A DNA stretch of 63,164 nucleotides, taken from the NCBI GenBank assembly GCA_003169845.1, contig PNAG01000017.1, forward strand, positions 195,028-258,191, written 5' to 3'. Source of the stretch: Candidatus Dormiibacterota bacterium (lineage in GTDB: Bacteria; Chloroflexota; Dormibacteria; Dormibacterales; Dormibacteraceae). Shown piece by piece: positions 42,164 through 51,627 of this stretch; within the stretch, counting starts at the first letter, position 1; each line of letters opens with the position of its first letter. Under the pieces are notes generated by a model, which saw only the letters and a list, made by a program, of their open reading frames with translations, was not told the DNA's origin and did not search any database. The position numbers and the translations under genes were made by a program.

Positions 42164-43696
42164 TCATAACAGAACCCCGGTGACCGACTGGGCGGCTGCA
42201 AGCACCGCCCCGCTCCGGATCAGCTGCTCCGCCGCAGCCAGCTCAGGCGCAAGAAAACGATCCGGCCCCACTCCCTGGACCTGCTTGCGCAAGAGGTCCC
42301 GCACCGCCCCCGTCGCGGGCGCAGCCTTGAGCGGGCGCCGCAGGTCCTGCGCACGGGCGGCGGACACCAGCTCGACGGCGAGGATGTGCATGAGGTTGTC
42401 GAGCACGGTGCGCAGCTTCAGCGCCGCCCCCCAGCCCATCGAAACGTGGTCCTCCTGCATGCCCGAGGTCGGAATCGAGTCCACGCTGGCCGGCGCGGCA
42501 AGGCGCCGGTTCTCGGCCACCAGCGCCGCGGCGGTGTACTGCGCAACCATCAGGCCGGAGTTCACGCCGGGCTGCTCGGCGAGGAAGGGCGGCAGTCCTT
42601 CCGACCGGTGCGGATCCAGCAGGCGATCAACCCTGCGTTCGGCGATCGCGCCCACCTCGGCCGCCGCGATGGCCAGGAAGTCCGCGGCGAACGCGAGCGG
42701 CTCGCCATGGAAGTTGCCGGTCGACTCGACCTCGCCGGTCTCGAGGACGACCGGATTGTCGACGGCCGATGAAAGCTCGACGGCTTCGACGCGCCTGGCG
42801 AAGTCCAGGGTGTCTCGCGCTGCGCCGGCGACCTGCGGGCTGCAGCGGACCGAGTACGAGTCCTGCACTGCGTGGTGCGAATGGCGATGCGAGGCGACGA
42901 TGCCCGAGCCTCGCAATAGACGGGTCAGGTTCGCGGCGCTCGCGAGCTGTCCCGGATGCGGACGGATCTCATGGAGCCGCGCCTGGAATGGGCGATCCGT
43001 CCCGAGCAATGCCTCGGCCGACATCGCCGCGGTGATGTCAGCGACCCTGAAACAGAGCTCGGCGTCGGCGCACGCCAGGGCCAGCATGCCGAGCATTCCA
43101 TCGGTTCCGTTGATCAGGGCGAGGCCCTCTTTGGTCTCGAGCTTCAACGGCTTGATTCGCGCCGCCTTGAGCGCCTGTGCAGCGGGCTTCTTCTCGCCCT
43201 CCGGGTCCGTCACTTCGCCCTCGCCGACGAGGGCCAGCCCGATATGGGCGAGCGGGGCCAGGTCGCCGCTGCAGCCGACCGAGCCGTGGCGTGGCACGAT
43301 CGGGGTGATCTCCGCGTTCAGCATCGCGATTAGCGTTTCGGTCACGACCGGCCGTACTCCCGAAAGACCCATCGCGAGCGTTCGGGCGCGCAGCAGCATC
43401 GTCGCGCGCACGACCTCGGCGTCGACCGGTGGGCCCATCCCGGCAGCATGGGAACGGATCAACGCCAACTGCAGCTCGGGCTGGCGAAGGGGAGCAACCC
43501 TGGTGCCGGCCAGCGCTCCGAACCCGGTCGAAACGCCATACACGGGTTCCCTGGACGCCGCGGCTCGCTCGACTCGGGTCCGGCTGCGTTCCATACGGGT
43601 GCGCGCCGCGGCCGCCAGAGCCACCTTCTCGCCGTGACGGGCGACGTCCACGACCTGGCCCTCGGACAGCCCGGCGCCGCGGAGCGTGACCGTCAT
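42164..43696 (-). CDS. hutH: Histidine ammonia-lyase
   Basis: 510 residues. Deaminates histidine to urocanate. The MIO prosthetic group normally forms from Ala-Ser-Gly; here the segment is [16 protein letters not shown], so the triad is Cys-Ser-Gly, a variant also known from streptomycete HutH. Other active-site pieces are present: [14 protein letters not shown] (Tyr), [25 protein letters not shown] and [14 protein letters not shown]. First gene of the hut operon; no hut regulator is adjacent. Confidence 0.95.
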   Translation of the reverse strand: MTVTLRGAGLSEGQVVDVARHGEKVALAAAARTRMERSRTRVERAAASREPVYGVSTGFGALAGTRVAPLRQPELQLALIRSHAAGMGPPVDAEVVRATMLLRARTLAMGLSGVRPVVTETLIAMLNAEITPIVPRHGSVGCSGDLAPLAHIGLALVGEGEVTDPEGEKKPAAQALKAARIKPLKLETKEGLALINGTDGMLGMLALACADAELCFRVADITAAMSAEALLGTDRPFQARLHEIRPHPGQLASAANLTRLLRGSGIVASHRHSHHAVQDSYSVRCSPQVAGAARDTLDFARRVEAVELSSAVDNPVVLETGEVESTGNFHGEPLAFAADFLAIAAAEVGAIAERRVDRLLDPHRSEGLPPFLAEQPGVNSGLMVAQYTAAALVAENRRLAAPASVDSIPTSGMQEDHVSMGWGAALKLRTVLDNLMHILAVELVSAARAQDLRRPLKAAPATGAVRDLLRKQVQGVGPDRFLAPELAAAEQLIRSGAVLAAAQSVTGVLL

Positions 43697-43748
43697 CGAG
43701 GCGATGCTAACCGATGTTCTTCAAGGCTTCGCGGCGGCTCCATGCGTA

Positions 43749-44210
43749 TCAGGGGGCCGGGATAAAACGCGCCCGCGTGAAAGACCCGTCCTCGAGCTCC
43801 ACCACCCATGTCGATCCCTTGTCGAAGCCGCCGGTTCCCGGCTTGATCACGCGCTGCTTGACCAGCTCGTCGACAAGCTCCCACACAATGTCTCCGTGAG
43901 TGCTGAGCACCGCATGGTCGAGCTTCGGATGGCCCATCACCTGCATCGCGCCGGCCAGCCCGTGGCCCTCGGCGAGCATCGAGGTTTGCTTCACAGGCAG
44001 CTTGCGTACGCGGGCAAGCGGTTCGACGGTCTGTACGCACCGCAGGAACGGGCTCGAAAAGACGGCCGAGATCGGAAACGGTTCCAGGACCGAGACGAGT
44101 GCCTCCGCCTGCTTCTGGCCCTTCTTCCCCACTGGGCGCAGCCGGTCGTCTTCCGGCCAGTTACTTCTGCTTCCGGCCTTGGCGTGCCGGACGACATAAA
44201 AGGTTGCCAC
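43749..44210 (-). CDS. sixA: SixA-like phosphohistidine phosphatase
   Basis: 153 residues. Histidine-phosphatase fold with the catalytic RHG-type motif VVRHAKAGSR at the N-terminus, VFSSPFLRCVQTVEPLA with the conserved Arg, the Glu in MLAEGHGLAG and the second His in VLSTHGDIVWEL. SixA removes phosphate from His in phospho-transfer proteins. It lies 7 bases after a CYTH-CHAD gene and then PPK1, so a role in polyphosphate or phosphohistidine turnover is likely. Confidence 0.85.
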   Translation of the reverse strand: MATFYVVRHAKAGSRSNWPEDDRLRPVGKKGQKQAEALVSVLEPFPISAVFSSPFLRCVQTVEPLARVRKLPVKQTSMLAEGHGLAGAMQVMGHPKLDHAVLSTHGDIVWELVDELVKQRVIKPGTGGFDKGSTWVVELEDGSFTRARFIPAP

Positions 44211-44217
44211 CGGGGCG

Positions 44218-45723
44218 TCAGGGCATCCACTGGCGGAGGCTCTTCCGATCCAGCGCCTTCCACACCTTCTGCCACTTCGAGCGCGCGTCCTCCGCCGCGA
44301 TGTGCTCCATGCCGATCAGCTCGCCCGCGACGAACGCGCGCCGCCCGCTGATTCGAGCGCTGCGGAGCCACGCCTGTGCGGTGACGCTGTCCTGGTGCTC
44401 GCCCAGGATCGTCTGCAGTTTCGCCGCCGCCCGGGCGAACGCGGCCGCGGCGCTGCCGACGATCGGAGACACCGCCTCCGCGGCGTAGCGAGCCCGCTTG
44501 GCCAGGATTCGGATCCTATGAAGCTCGGGATCGGTGGGCATCTCGGGCAGCTGCTTGACCGCCGAACGCAGCCGCCGCCACGGGCCGGCAGCAAGCTGAG
44601 GCAGTACTTTCAATGCCGTCTCATCCGCCTCTGGCAAGGTCGCAGGCGACTGGGCCGCGATCACGAGCCGGTCGAGCAGGTCTATGTACCGGAGCGAGCC
44701 CAGCTCGGCCATCAGCTTGGTTCGCAGCGTCTCGATCTCGAGCTCGAGGACGTGCAGGAGCGAGGCGGCCGACCTGAGGTCGCTCGCCGGGAGCGACTTC
44801 GCGCTCTCGTGCAGCCGTTCGAGCAACACCTCTCGGTCACGGACGGCGCCCAGGCCCATCGCGAGCCAACCCAGCTCTGAGCGGAGCGGCTCGGTCCACT
44901 CCGGATCGAGCAGCGTGCCGAAGGTGCGCAGGTGAGACCGGAGCTTGCGGGTGGCGACGCGGGCCTGGTGGACGGCTTCGGGGTCGCCGCTGGTGCGGAT
45001 GAGGGGGTCGTGCCTCAGCAACGACGCGATGCTCTCGGCGAGCACGTGCTTGATCACGTCCTTGGCGGGCGAGTCGGCTTGCACCGGCTGCGGCGCCACC
45101 TCGGGCGGCTCCGTGGCGCGCGGACCGAGCGCGCGGATGTGCTTGGGCGTCGGATCCGGGGCCCCGGCGCCGGCTCCGCGCAGACGCATCACCACCGGGT
45201 CGACGATGCTGGGAGCGGCGCCGTTCTGCTGCGGCATCACCTCGACCTCGATCTCCCGGAACCGGGCGGCGACTCGCCTGCCGTCCCGGACCGACACCTC
45301 GTCATCGACGACCTCGGCCACTCGCGCGCCGGCCGCGTCGACCAGCCTGACGCGGCGCCGGACGGTCGACAGGCGGGCGACCGGAACGAGCTCCGCCTTC
45401 CGGACGTAGGCGCGGACGATCGCCACCGCCGCCTCGGGTGGTTTCTTCGCGCCGCCCTGAAACACGAGCTCGTCGCGCTCGAGGAGCGTGCCCTGAGGTT
45501 GGCCTTCGGCATTCTTGGGCGGCAGCTTTAACGTCCAGCCCTCGCCGCGGCGATGCCGGAGTGAAACGCCCCACCGCGCGAGTCGCAGGTCCGGCGTGTC
45601 GTAGTACACGGTTTCGAGCCGGACCGCCTCCGGCGGGGTGACCGCCACGCCCTCGATGACCCCGCTCAGGTCTGGTAGGTGAAACGCGGGGCCGGCCCCG
45701 AGCTTCACCTCGCGCTCGATCAC
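44218..45723 (-). CDS. CYTH-CHAD domain protein
   Basis: 501 residues. The N-terminal 200 residues are a CYTH (triphosphate tunnel) domain starting MIEREVKLGAG with the ExExK motif, then RLARWGVSLRHRRGEGWTLK. Residues 220-500 are a CHAD domain: helices rich in His/Arg/Lys such as VHQARVATRKLRSHLRTF and RIRILAKRARYAAEAVSPIV. CYTH enzymes hydrolyse triphosphate or act on inorganic polyphosphate, and CHAD domains bind polyphosphate. Three bases separate it from the PPK1 stop, consistent with a polyphosphate operon. Confidence 0.9.
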   Translation of the reverse strand: MIEREVKLGAGPAFHLPDLSGVIEGVAVTPPEAVRLETVYYDTPDLRLARWGVSLRHRRGEGWTLKLPPKNAEGQPQGTLLERDELVFQGGAKKPPEAAVAIVRAYVRKAELVPVARLSTVRRRVRLVDAAGARVAEVVDDEVSVRDGRRVAARFREIEVEVMPQQNGAAPSIVDPVVMRLRGAGAGAPDPTPKHIRALGPRATEPPEVAPQPVQADSPAKDVIKHVLAESIASLLRHDPLIRTSGDPEAVHQARVATRKLRSHLRTFGTLLDPEWTEPLRSELGWLAMGLGAVRDREVLLERLHESAKSLPASDLRSAASLLHVLELEIETLRTKLMAELGSLRYIDLLDRLVIAAQSPATLPEADETALKVLPQLAAGPWRRLRSAVKQLPEMPTDPELHRIRILAKRARYAAEAVSPIVGSAAAAFARAAAKLQTILGEHQDSVTAQAWLRSARISGRRAFVAGELIGMEHIAAEDARSKWQKVWKALDRKSLRQWMP

Positions 45724-45726
45724 GGT

Positions 45727-47856
45727 TTAAGCATGCGAGACGCCGGGCACCACCCCATTGCCGCGCGCGCTTTCGAGCGCCATCTCCTGGAATCGCTTGT
45801 GGGAGTTGAGACCGCGAACCGTGGCAACGCGACGCCAGACGCCGTCGTTGCAGAGCTCCCAGGCCAGCACGTCGTCGGCCAGGATGATGTTCAAGATCCC
45901 AGACAACCGCTCGCAAAGGTTGCGATCGGAGACAGGTACGACCGCCTCGACCCGCCGATCCAGGTTGCGCTGCATGAGGTCGGAGGAACCGAGGTAGTAC
46001 TCGGCGTCGGCGCCCTCGCCGAAAGCAAAGATGCGCGAGTGCTCGAGGAACCGGCCGACGATCGAGCGCACGCGGATCCGCTCTGACAGGCCCGGCACGC
46101 CCGGGCGAAGCGAGCACATGCTGCGGACGATCAGGTCGACCTGCGCGCCCGCCTGCGAGGCTGCGTACAGCGCGTCGATGATCTCCGGATCGATCAGGTT
46201 GTTGACCTTGATGATGATCCGGCCCCCAGGCTTGCCCTCGCGCTCGATCAGCTGAGTGATGCCGGCGCGCAAGCTGGTCGGCGCGACCATGAGCTTGCGG
46301 TAGCGATGCTGGCGGCTGTAGCCGGTCAGCAGGTTGAACAGCTCGGTGACATCCGAGCCCAGGTCCGCATCGGCCGACAGCAGGCTCACGTCCTCATACA
46401 TATGAGCGGTGCTCGGGTTGTAGTTGCCCGTGCCGACGTGCAGGTAGTGCTGGATGTGCTTACCCTCGCGCCGCACGACCAGCGTGACCTTGGCATGGGT
46501 CTTCAGCCCAAGCAGTCCGTACACGACGTGGACGTTGGCTTCCTCGAGAGCCCTGGCCCAACCGATGTTGGCCTGCTCGTCGCCACGCGCCTTGAGCTCG
46601 ACGAGGGCCGCCACCTGCTTGCCGCGCTCGGCAGCGCGAATCAGCGCCCTCACGATCGGACTGCCCGGACCTGAGGTGCGATAGAGCGTCTGCTTGATCG
46701 CAAGCACGTCGGGATCGCTGGCCGCGTGGTCGATGAAGGCCTCCACCGACGTCGCGAACGAGTCGTAAGGATGGTGTGCGAGCAGATCGCCCGCGCGCAG
46801 CACCGCAAACAGGTCCGGCACCTCCGCCGCCAGCCCGCGCAAGCGTGGCTGCGTGGTCGGGGTCCAGGGCTCCTCTTTCAGGTCAGGACGGTCGAGCTGC
46901 GACAGCGCGTGAAGGCTGCCCAGGTCGAGCAGGCCGGCCGCCTGGTAAACGTCGCTCGGCTGAAGCTCGAGCTCCCGGGTCAGCAGCTCGAGGACCTCGG
47001 GAGACATGCCGGGGTCGACCTCGAGGCGCACCACACGCGCGTGGCGGCGGCGGCGGCGAAGCTCTGTCTGGATGGCGGCGAGCAAGTCTTCGGCGTCGCT
47101 GTCGACATCGTCGAGGTCGCCGTCCCGCGTGACCCGGAAGGGATGGTGCGCGACCACCTCCATGCCAGGGAACAGCGCCTGCAGGTGGAGGGCGATGACG
47201 TCCTCCAGCGGGACGTAGCGCCGGCCCTCGACCAGCGGGATAAATCGCGGCAGCACCGGTGGCACCTTGACGCGCGCAAAGCGCTGCTGGTGGCGCTGCG
47301 GATCGCGAACCATCACCGCGAGGTTCAACGAGAGGTGTGAGATGTAAGGGAAGGGGTGGCCCGGATCGACCGCCAGCGGCGTCAGGACCGGAAAGATCTG
47401 CTGGCGGAAAACGCTGTGGAGCTGGCTCAGCTCTCGCTTGCTCACCTTGTCGGCGCGAACCAGCTCGATGCCTGCCTCGGCGAGGGCGGGGACGATGTCG
47501 TTGTTGAACAGGCCGACCTGGCGGTCGACCAGGCCTTCGACGCGAGCGCGGATCGACTTCAGCTGTTCGAGCGGCGACATGCCGTCGGGCGACGCGACCG
47601 CCACCGCGGCCAGCACCTGCTCCTTGAGCCCGGCGACGCGCACCTGGAAGAAATCGTCGAGGTTCTGGCTGAAGATCGCGAGGAACCGAACCCGCTCGAG
47701 CAGGGGCACCCGGGAGTCCTCCGCCATGGCCAGCACACGCTCGTCGAAATCGAGCCTGGAGAGCTCGCGATTGAGGTAGCGGGGAACCTCCGGAACGGCA
47801 AGCGAGCCGGTTGGAAGGCCTGTTTGATCCGACTCCGCCTCGACTCCCACCACCAC
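45727..47856 (-). CDS. ppk1: Polyphosphate kinase 1
   Basis: 709 residues starting at a GTG at 47856. Makes inorganic polyphosphate from ATP. Domains: N-terminal RYLNRELSRLDFDERVLAMA with QNLDDFFQVRVAGL, a head domain, and two phospholipase-D-like C-terminal domains. The catalytic His is in HYLHVGTGNYNPSTAHMYED and the second domain contains MCSLRPGVPGLSERIRVRSI and EYYLGSSDLMQRNLDRRVEA. It starts a unit followed by CYTH-CHAD and SixA-like genes on the same strand. Confidence 0.95.
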   Translation of the reverse strand: MVVGVEAESDQTGLPTGSLAVPEVPRYLNRELSRLDFDERVLAMAEDSRVPLLERVRFLAIFSQNLDDFFQVRVAGLKEQVLAAVAVASPDGMSPLEQLKSIRARVEGLVDRQVGLFNNDIVPALAEAGIELVRADKVSKRELSQLHSVFRQQIFPVLTPLAVDPGHPFPYISHLSLNLAVMVRDPQRHQQRFARVKVPPVLPRFIPLVEGRRYVPLEDVIALHLQALFPGMEVVAHHPFRVTRDGDLDDVDSDAEDLLAAIQTELRRRRRHARVVRLEVDPGMSPEVLELLTRELELQPSDVYQAAGLLDLGSLHALSQLDRPDLKEEPWTPTTQPRLRGLAAEVPDLFAVLRAGDLLAHHPYDSFATSVEAFIDHAASDPDVLAIKQTLYRTSGPGSPIVRALIRAAERGKQVAALVELKARGDEQANIGWARALEEANVHVVYGLLGLKTHAKVTLVVRREGKHIQHYLHVGTGNYNPSTAHMYEDVSLLSADADLGSDVTELFNLLTGYSRQHRYRKLMVAPTSLRAGITQLIEREGKPGGRIIIKVNNLIDPEIIDALYAASQAGAQVDLIVRSMCSLRPGVPGLSERIRVRSIVGRFLEHSRIFAFGEGADAEYYLGSSDLMQRNLDRRVEAVVPVSDRNLCERLSGILNIILADDVLAWELCNDGVWRRVATVRGLNSHKRFQEMALESARGNGVVPGVSHA

Positions 47857-48049
47857 AACTGGAAGATTACCGCCTGCCGCTCCAAACCTAGGTTAGCGGC
47901 TGGTTAAGGAGTCACCCTCCCCTGTGCATGCTAGCGATAACCGCCGCTGAATCCGGCACGCCAACCGGTAGAAGGTAGCCTGGCTATCGCAGCCCCACTT
48001 GATCTCGAAAAGCGGACCGGGTTGGCCCCGGCCCGCCTCAGGAGCTCGC

Positions 48050-48205
48050 TTAGCCGAGCGCGGCCACGACGTTGGAGAAGACGTTGGAGATCTGGTTCCC
48101 CATAGTCAAAAGAATCACGATGACGACGATCGAAACGAGAACCAGGATCAAGGCGTACTCGACCATCCCCTGGCCGCTTTGCCGACCAGCACCCCTACGT
48201 TTCAC
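48050..48205 (-). CDS. Flp/Fap-type pilin (prepilin)
   Basis: 51 residues from a GTG at 48205, preceded by AAGGAGGTG about nine bases upstream. The sequence begins VKRRGAGRQSGQGMVEYALI. The Flp prepilin cleavage pattern is present, with Gly before a mature start carrying Glu at +5 and Tyr at +6, followed by a single hydrophobic helix (LVLVSIVVIVILLTMG) and a short tail NQISNVFSNVVAALG. Flp pilins form Tad-type adhesive pili. No tad secretion genes are in the window, so the assembly machinery is elsewhere. Small genes of this kind are often missed. Confidence 0.85.
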   Translation of the reverse strand: MKRRGAGRQSGQGMVEYALILVLVSIVVIVILLTMGNQISNVFSNVVAALG

Positions 48206-48342
48206 TTTTGCATCCACCTCCTTTCTCGCCTGACGCGAGCGTTTCGAAACCGTAACTTGTCTAACGCTCGACTTCAGCTTTCATTAAGGTTTTTGTCTCA
48301 ACTATTTGTAATGCCTTTCATGAGCCCGGCTAATATGTCGGC

Positions 48343-49260
48343 GTGGCCCGGCCCTCCTTCAGCCTCGAGCAGGTGAGGTCCTTCGTAGCGGTGGCCGAAC
48401 ACGAGCATGTCTCGAAGGCGGCCGCCTCTCTGTTCATAACCCAGGGCGCGGTCACCCAGCAGGTCCGGCATTTCGAGCGCGCGATGGGATTGCAGCTGCT
48501 GGAGCGTGACGGCCGCGGCGTCCGCCTGACCGACGCCGGCAGGACCCTTGCGGTCGCCTGCCGGGCGGCGCTGCGATCGATGCAGGTCCTCGAGGACACC
48601 GCGGAATCGATGAAGTCGCTGCAGGCGGGCTCCCTGCACCTAGGAGCAAGCCCGACCTGCGCGAGTTACTACGTTCCTACCCGGCTGGCCGAATTCGCGC
48701 AGCTGCACCCGGGAATCAAGCTCGACATGACCGTCGCGCCTTCCGCCGACCTCAACCGGCAGGTCCTGGCTGGAGCGTTGGACTGCGCTTTGATCGAAGG
48801 GGAGCCGGATTCCGAGTTGCTCGCAGCCATCCTGGATCACGACGAGCTCATCCTGGTCGCCCATCGGGATCATCCGCTGTCGACGCTCCTCCGAGTCACG
48901 TCAGCCGACCTGGCCCTGCATCGCTACATAGGACGCGTACCGAGCTGGGCGGCGGAGCGAAGCGTTCGCGAGATACTCGGCGAGGCGTACGACCACACGG
49001 ATTCGTTGAACCTGGGGCATCCCGAGTACGTCCGCGCTGCGGTGCTCGCGGGGTTGGGATACGCGGCTCTGCCGCGACTGGCCGTCGCAGCCGACCTCGA
49101 GTCGGGTTCGCTGAAACGACTACCGGGACCATCCAGCCGCCGTCCGATCCGGGCCATCCGCCGTCGCGCTCAAGGCGGTCCTGCGCTTGAACAGTTCTGG
49201 CTGCTCCTGGGGAGAGAGGCGTCCCGGGCGGCGGTTGCCGCAGGAGCCCAACGCTCGTAA
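48343..49260 (+). CDS. LysR-family transcriptional regulator
   Basis: 305 residues from a GTG at 48343. An N-terminal winged helix-turn-helix (FSLEQVRSFVAVAEHEHVSK, then AAASLFITQGAVTQQVRHFE) is followed by the periplasmic-binding-like effector domain (LHLGASPTCASYYVPTRLAE, GALDCALIEGEPDSE). LysR regulators usually control a divergent neighbour; here the divergent neighbour is the Flp pilin gene, and the ABC exporter starts 18 bases downstream on the same strand. Ligand unknown. Confidence 0.9.
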   Translation: MARPSFSLEQVRSFVAVAEHEHVSKAAASLFITQGAVTQQVRHFERAMGLQLLERDGRGVRLTDAGRTLAVACRAALRSMQVLEDTAESMKSLQAGSLHLGASPTCASYYVPTRLAEFAQLHPGIKLDMTVAPSADLNRQVLAGALDCALIEGEPDSELLAAILDHDELILVAHRDHPLSTLLRVTSADLALHRYIGRVPSWAAERSVREILGEAYDHTDSLNLGHPEYVRAAVLAGLGYAALPRLAVAADLESGSLKRLPGPSSRRPIRAIRRRAQGGPALEQFWLLLGREASRAAVAAGAQRS

Positions 49261-49278
49261 CCGGCGAGAATCTACGCC

Positions 49279-50232
49279 ATGGAAGTCATCAAGACGAGCG
49301 GGTTGAGGCGCGTTTTCAAGTCACGCGCACGTGCCGTCGAAGCGGTCGCCGGTGTGGACCTGGCCGTGTACGCGGGCGAGATCTTCGGGTTCCTGGGACC
49401 AAACGGGGCCGGCAAGACGACGACGCTGCGCATGCTGGCGACGCTGCTGCCGCCAAGCGGCGGCTCGGCCACAGTCGCGGGCTGCAACCTGCTCACGCAG
49501 CCTGACCGGATCCGGGAGCGCATCGGTTACGTCGGCCAGGCGGGAGGCTCGGACCGCGAGATCACCGGGCGCCGCGAGCTCGAGTTCCAGGGCCGCCTCT
49601 ATGGCAAGTCATCGGCGGCGGCGAGGAAACGCGCCGGCGAGCTGATCACCATGCTCGAGCTGGAGATCTGCGCCGACCGCAAGACCGGCACCTACTCAGG
49701 GGGTCAGAAGCGCCGGCTCGACATCGGCCTCGGCCTGGTGCACGACCCGCAGCTCCTCTTCCTCGACGAGCCTACGACCGGGCTCGACCCGCAAAGCCGC
49801 GCGCGCGTGTGGGACGAGGTGAGGCGCATGCACGATCGGGGCACGACTGTCTTCCTGACCACCCACTACCTCGACGAGGCGGACGCCCTGTGCGATCGGG
49901 TCGCCATCATCGACTACGGCAAGATCGTCGCCGAAGGCACGCCCGAGGAGCTCAAGCGCGCAGTCGCAGGCGATGTGGTGACGCTCACCGTCGCGGGTGA
50001 TCAGCAGGGGGCGCTGGCCCTGCTCGAGGATCAGCCGTTCGTGAGAGAGGCCAAGCTGGATGAAGGCTCCGTCCTTCTATATGTGGACCGCGGAGAGGTG
50101 GCGATGCCGGCCATCCTGAGGCTGCTCGACGGTGCGGGCCTGACGCTCGTGACCATCGGGCTTCACCGGCCGAGCCTCGACGACGTCTTTCTGCGCCAGA
50201 CCGGACGATCGCTGCGGGAGACGGCCGCATGA
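49279..50232 (+). CDS. ABC transporter ATP-binding protein (DrrA/CcmA type)
   Basis: 317 residues. Walker A GPNGAGKTTTLRMLATLLPP, the Q-loop YVGQAG, signature YSGGQKRRLDIGLGL, Walker B LLFLDEPTTGLD and the switch His in FLTTHYLDEADALCDRV. A C-terminal extension of about 80 residues (VTLTVAGDQQGALALLEDQP) is typical of DrrA drug exporters and ABC-2 partners. The stop overlaps the permease start as ATGA, so the two proteins form one exporter, probably of a drug, lipid or polysaccharide. Confidence 0.92.
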   Translation: MEVIKTSGLRRVFKSRARAVEAVAGVDLAVYAGEIFGFLGPNGAGKTTTLRMLATLLPPSGGSATVAGCNLLTQPDRIRERIGYVGQAGGSDREITGRRELEFQGRLYGKSSAAARKRAGELITMLELEICADRKTGTYSGGQKRRLDIGLGLVHDPQLLFLDEPTTGLDPQSRARVWDEVRRMHDRGTTVFLTTHYLDEADALCDRVAIIDYGKIVAEGTPEELKRAVAGDVVTLTVAGDQQGALALLEDQPFVREAKLDEGSVLLYVDRGEVAMPAILRLLDGAGLTLVTIGLHRPSLDDVFLRQTGRSLRETAA

Positions 50233-50990
50233 AGCTGGCGCGCGACACCTGGCTCGTCTTCGGCCGCTACTTCGGCCTCTTCATCCGCAACCCTGCCTGG
50301 GTGGCGCTCGGCGTGCTGCAGCCCGTGATCTATCTCGTCCTCTTCGGACCCCTGCTCAAGTCCATCTCGTCCGTGCAAGGTTTCCCACCGGGTGGCGCCT
50401 ACAACGTGTTCGTTCCGGGCCTGCTCGTCCAGCTCGGTATGTTCGGCGCAGCCGGGGTCGGCTTCAGCCTCATCGCCGAGCTGAGGGCCGGCGTGATCGA
50501 GCGGTTGCGGGTAACTCCCGTCAGCCGGATCGCGCTCCTGCTCGGTCGTGCCCTGCGCGACATGCTGTCGATCGTCGTGCAGTCGCTGATCTTGATCCTC
50601 CTCTCCCTGCCGTTCGGCTTGAGCATCCATCCACTCGGCGTCGTCATCACGCTCGGGTTGATCGCGCTGATCGGCCTCATGACCGCGTCGATCGCGTACG
50701 CATTGGCGCTGTGGGCGCGCGACGAAAACACTTATGCACCGATCATCTTCACCTCGACCCTTCCCATTCTTCTGCTGTCAGGCGTGCTCCTTCCCCTGGG
50801 CCTGGCGCCTCAGTGGCTGCGCAACATCGCGGCATTGAACCCGCTGTCCTACGCGGTGGACGCGGCCCGCGCGGTGTTCAGGGACCAGATCAGCGACCCA
50901 AGCGTCACCAAGGGCGTGGCGATAATGCTGGTGCTGTCGATAGTCGCGATCGCCATCGGTGCCCGCTCGTTCGGCCGAGCGGTCGCTTAA
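50229..50990 (+). CDS. ABC-2 type transporter permease (DrrB type)
   Basis: 253 residues with six membrane helices, for example VALGVLQPVIYLVLFGPLL, VFVPGLLVQLGMFGAAGVGF and MLVLSIVAIAIGARSFGRAV. The central signature GLIALIGLMTASIAYALALW and the characteristic LPLGLAPQWLRNIAALNPLS are those of DrrB/ABC-2 permeases. It partners the ATPase encoded immediately before. Nothing in the sequence names the substrate. Confidence 0.9.
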   Translation: MKLARDTWLVFGRYFGLFIRNPAWVALGVLQPVIYLVLFGPLLKSISSVQGFPPGGAYNVFVPGLLVQLGMFGAAGVGFSLIAELRAGVIERLRVTPVSRIALLLGRALRDMLSIVVQSLILILLSLPFGLSIHPLGVVITLGLIALIGLMTASIAYALALWARDENTYAPIIFTSTLPILLLSGVLLPLGLAPQWLRNIAALNPLSYAVDAARAVFRDQISDPSVTKGVAIMLVLSIVAIAIGARSFGRAVA

Positions 50991-50997
50991 CTAGCTA

Positions 50998-51309
50998 CTA
51001 CGAGTCGCGTTCAACGTCGACGACGATCATGTCGACGCCCCCGGTCGCGATCGCCACAGCATGATGGGCGGCCTTCTGACCTTCGTCGGTGCCAAGAGCC
51101 TTTTGGAGAGTCGCGGCGTCCTCGAAATACAGCTCAGCGATCCGGTGGTACGGAGCTGGAGACCCATCCGGAGTGCCGGCCACTTTGCCGAGGCCAATCT
51201 TTGACACGTGGGGGATTCGCGCGGCGAGCGGCAGGTGCTCCTGCTGATAGAGGCGCTCGAACTCAGCGACGTCCTTCGGCTTCTTGTAAGCGACGACCAG
51301 TTTCACCAT
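50998..51309 (-). CDS. EthD-family protein
   Basis: 103 residues. Dimeric alpha/beta-barrel fold of the EthD/REDY type: VKLVVAYKKPKDVAEFERLY with the strand-helix start, QEHLPLAARIPHVSKIGLGK containing the typical EHxPLA motif, and AELYFEDAATLQKALGTDEG. EthD is required for degradation of fuel ethers, while most family members are of unknown role. It is convergent with the ABC permease. A second small alpha/beta-barrel protein is encoded about 300 bases further on. Confidence 0.82.
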   Translation of the reverse strand: MVKLVVAYKKPKDVAEFERLYQQEHLPLAARIPHVSKIGLGKVAGTPDGSPAPYHRIAELYFEDAATLQKALGTDEGQKAAHHAVAIATGGVDMIVVDVERDS

Positions 51310-51412
51310 GGGTTGCCCTCAAATGCATCGTGGCGGCTTGTCCTGAGCCTACGCCACCACTGGCACCAGCGACCGCAGCCCAGAGGCGTGCTGCGCCGCG
51401 CTGGGTGGCAGG

Positions 51413-51508
51413 TCAGAGCGGCACAACCTGCCACCGCAGGTAAACGGTGGCTCCGGCCAATACGCCCAGGACCGCCGTGAGGGCGACCATCGGGAACTCG
51501 CTCTTCAT
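51413..51508 (-). CDS. Possible 31-residue single-helix membrane peptide
   Basis: An ATG at 51508 opens a 32-codon frame reading MKSEFPMVALTAVLGVLAGA and then VYLRWQVVPL before a TGA. It is one hydrophobic helix with charged ends, as in small membrane peptides. No Shine-Dalgarno is present and no family is known, so it is only a candidate. It is the only coding signal seen in the 318-base gap between the EthD gene and the next plus-strand gene. Confidence 0.28.
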   Translation of the reverse strand: MKSEFPMVALTAVLGVLAGATVYLRWQVVPL

Positions 51509-51627
51509 GGCATGGCGGAAGGCACCGGCTGGAAGCGCCAACTTCATCCCAGCAATCTGGGATGGCCTGGCCAGGGATGGAAGGGCAACCTTTCACTACA
51601 GGACTTCACACGGGAAAAGGAGACGAC

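Noticed and set aside
41463..43637. 724-residue plus-strand open frame
   Set aside because: It is a shadow of hutU and hutH, which have full family homology on the minus strand.
48017..48031. Short CCGGG/CCCGG hairpin as terminator of the Flp pilin gene
   Set aside because: The stem is only five base pairs with no T-run, so it is not supported as a terminator.
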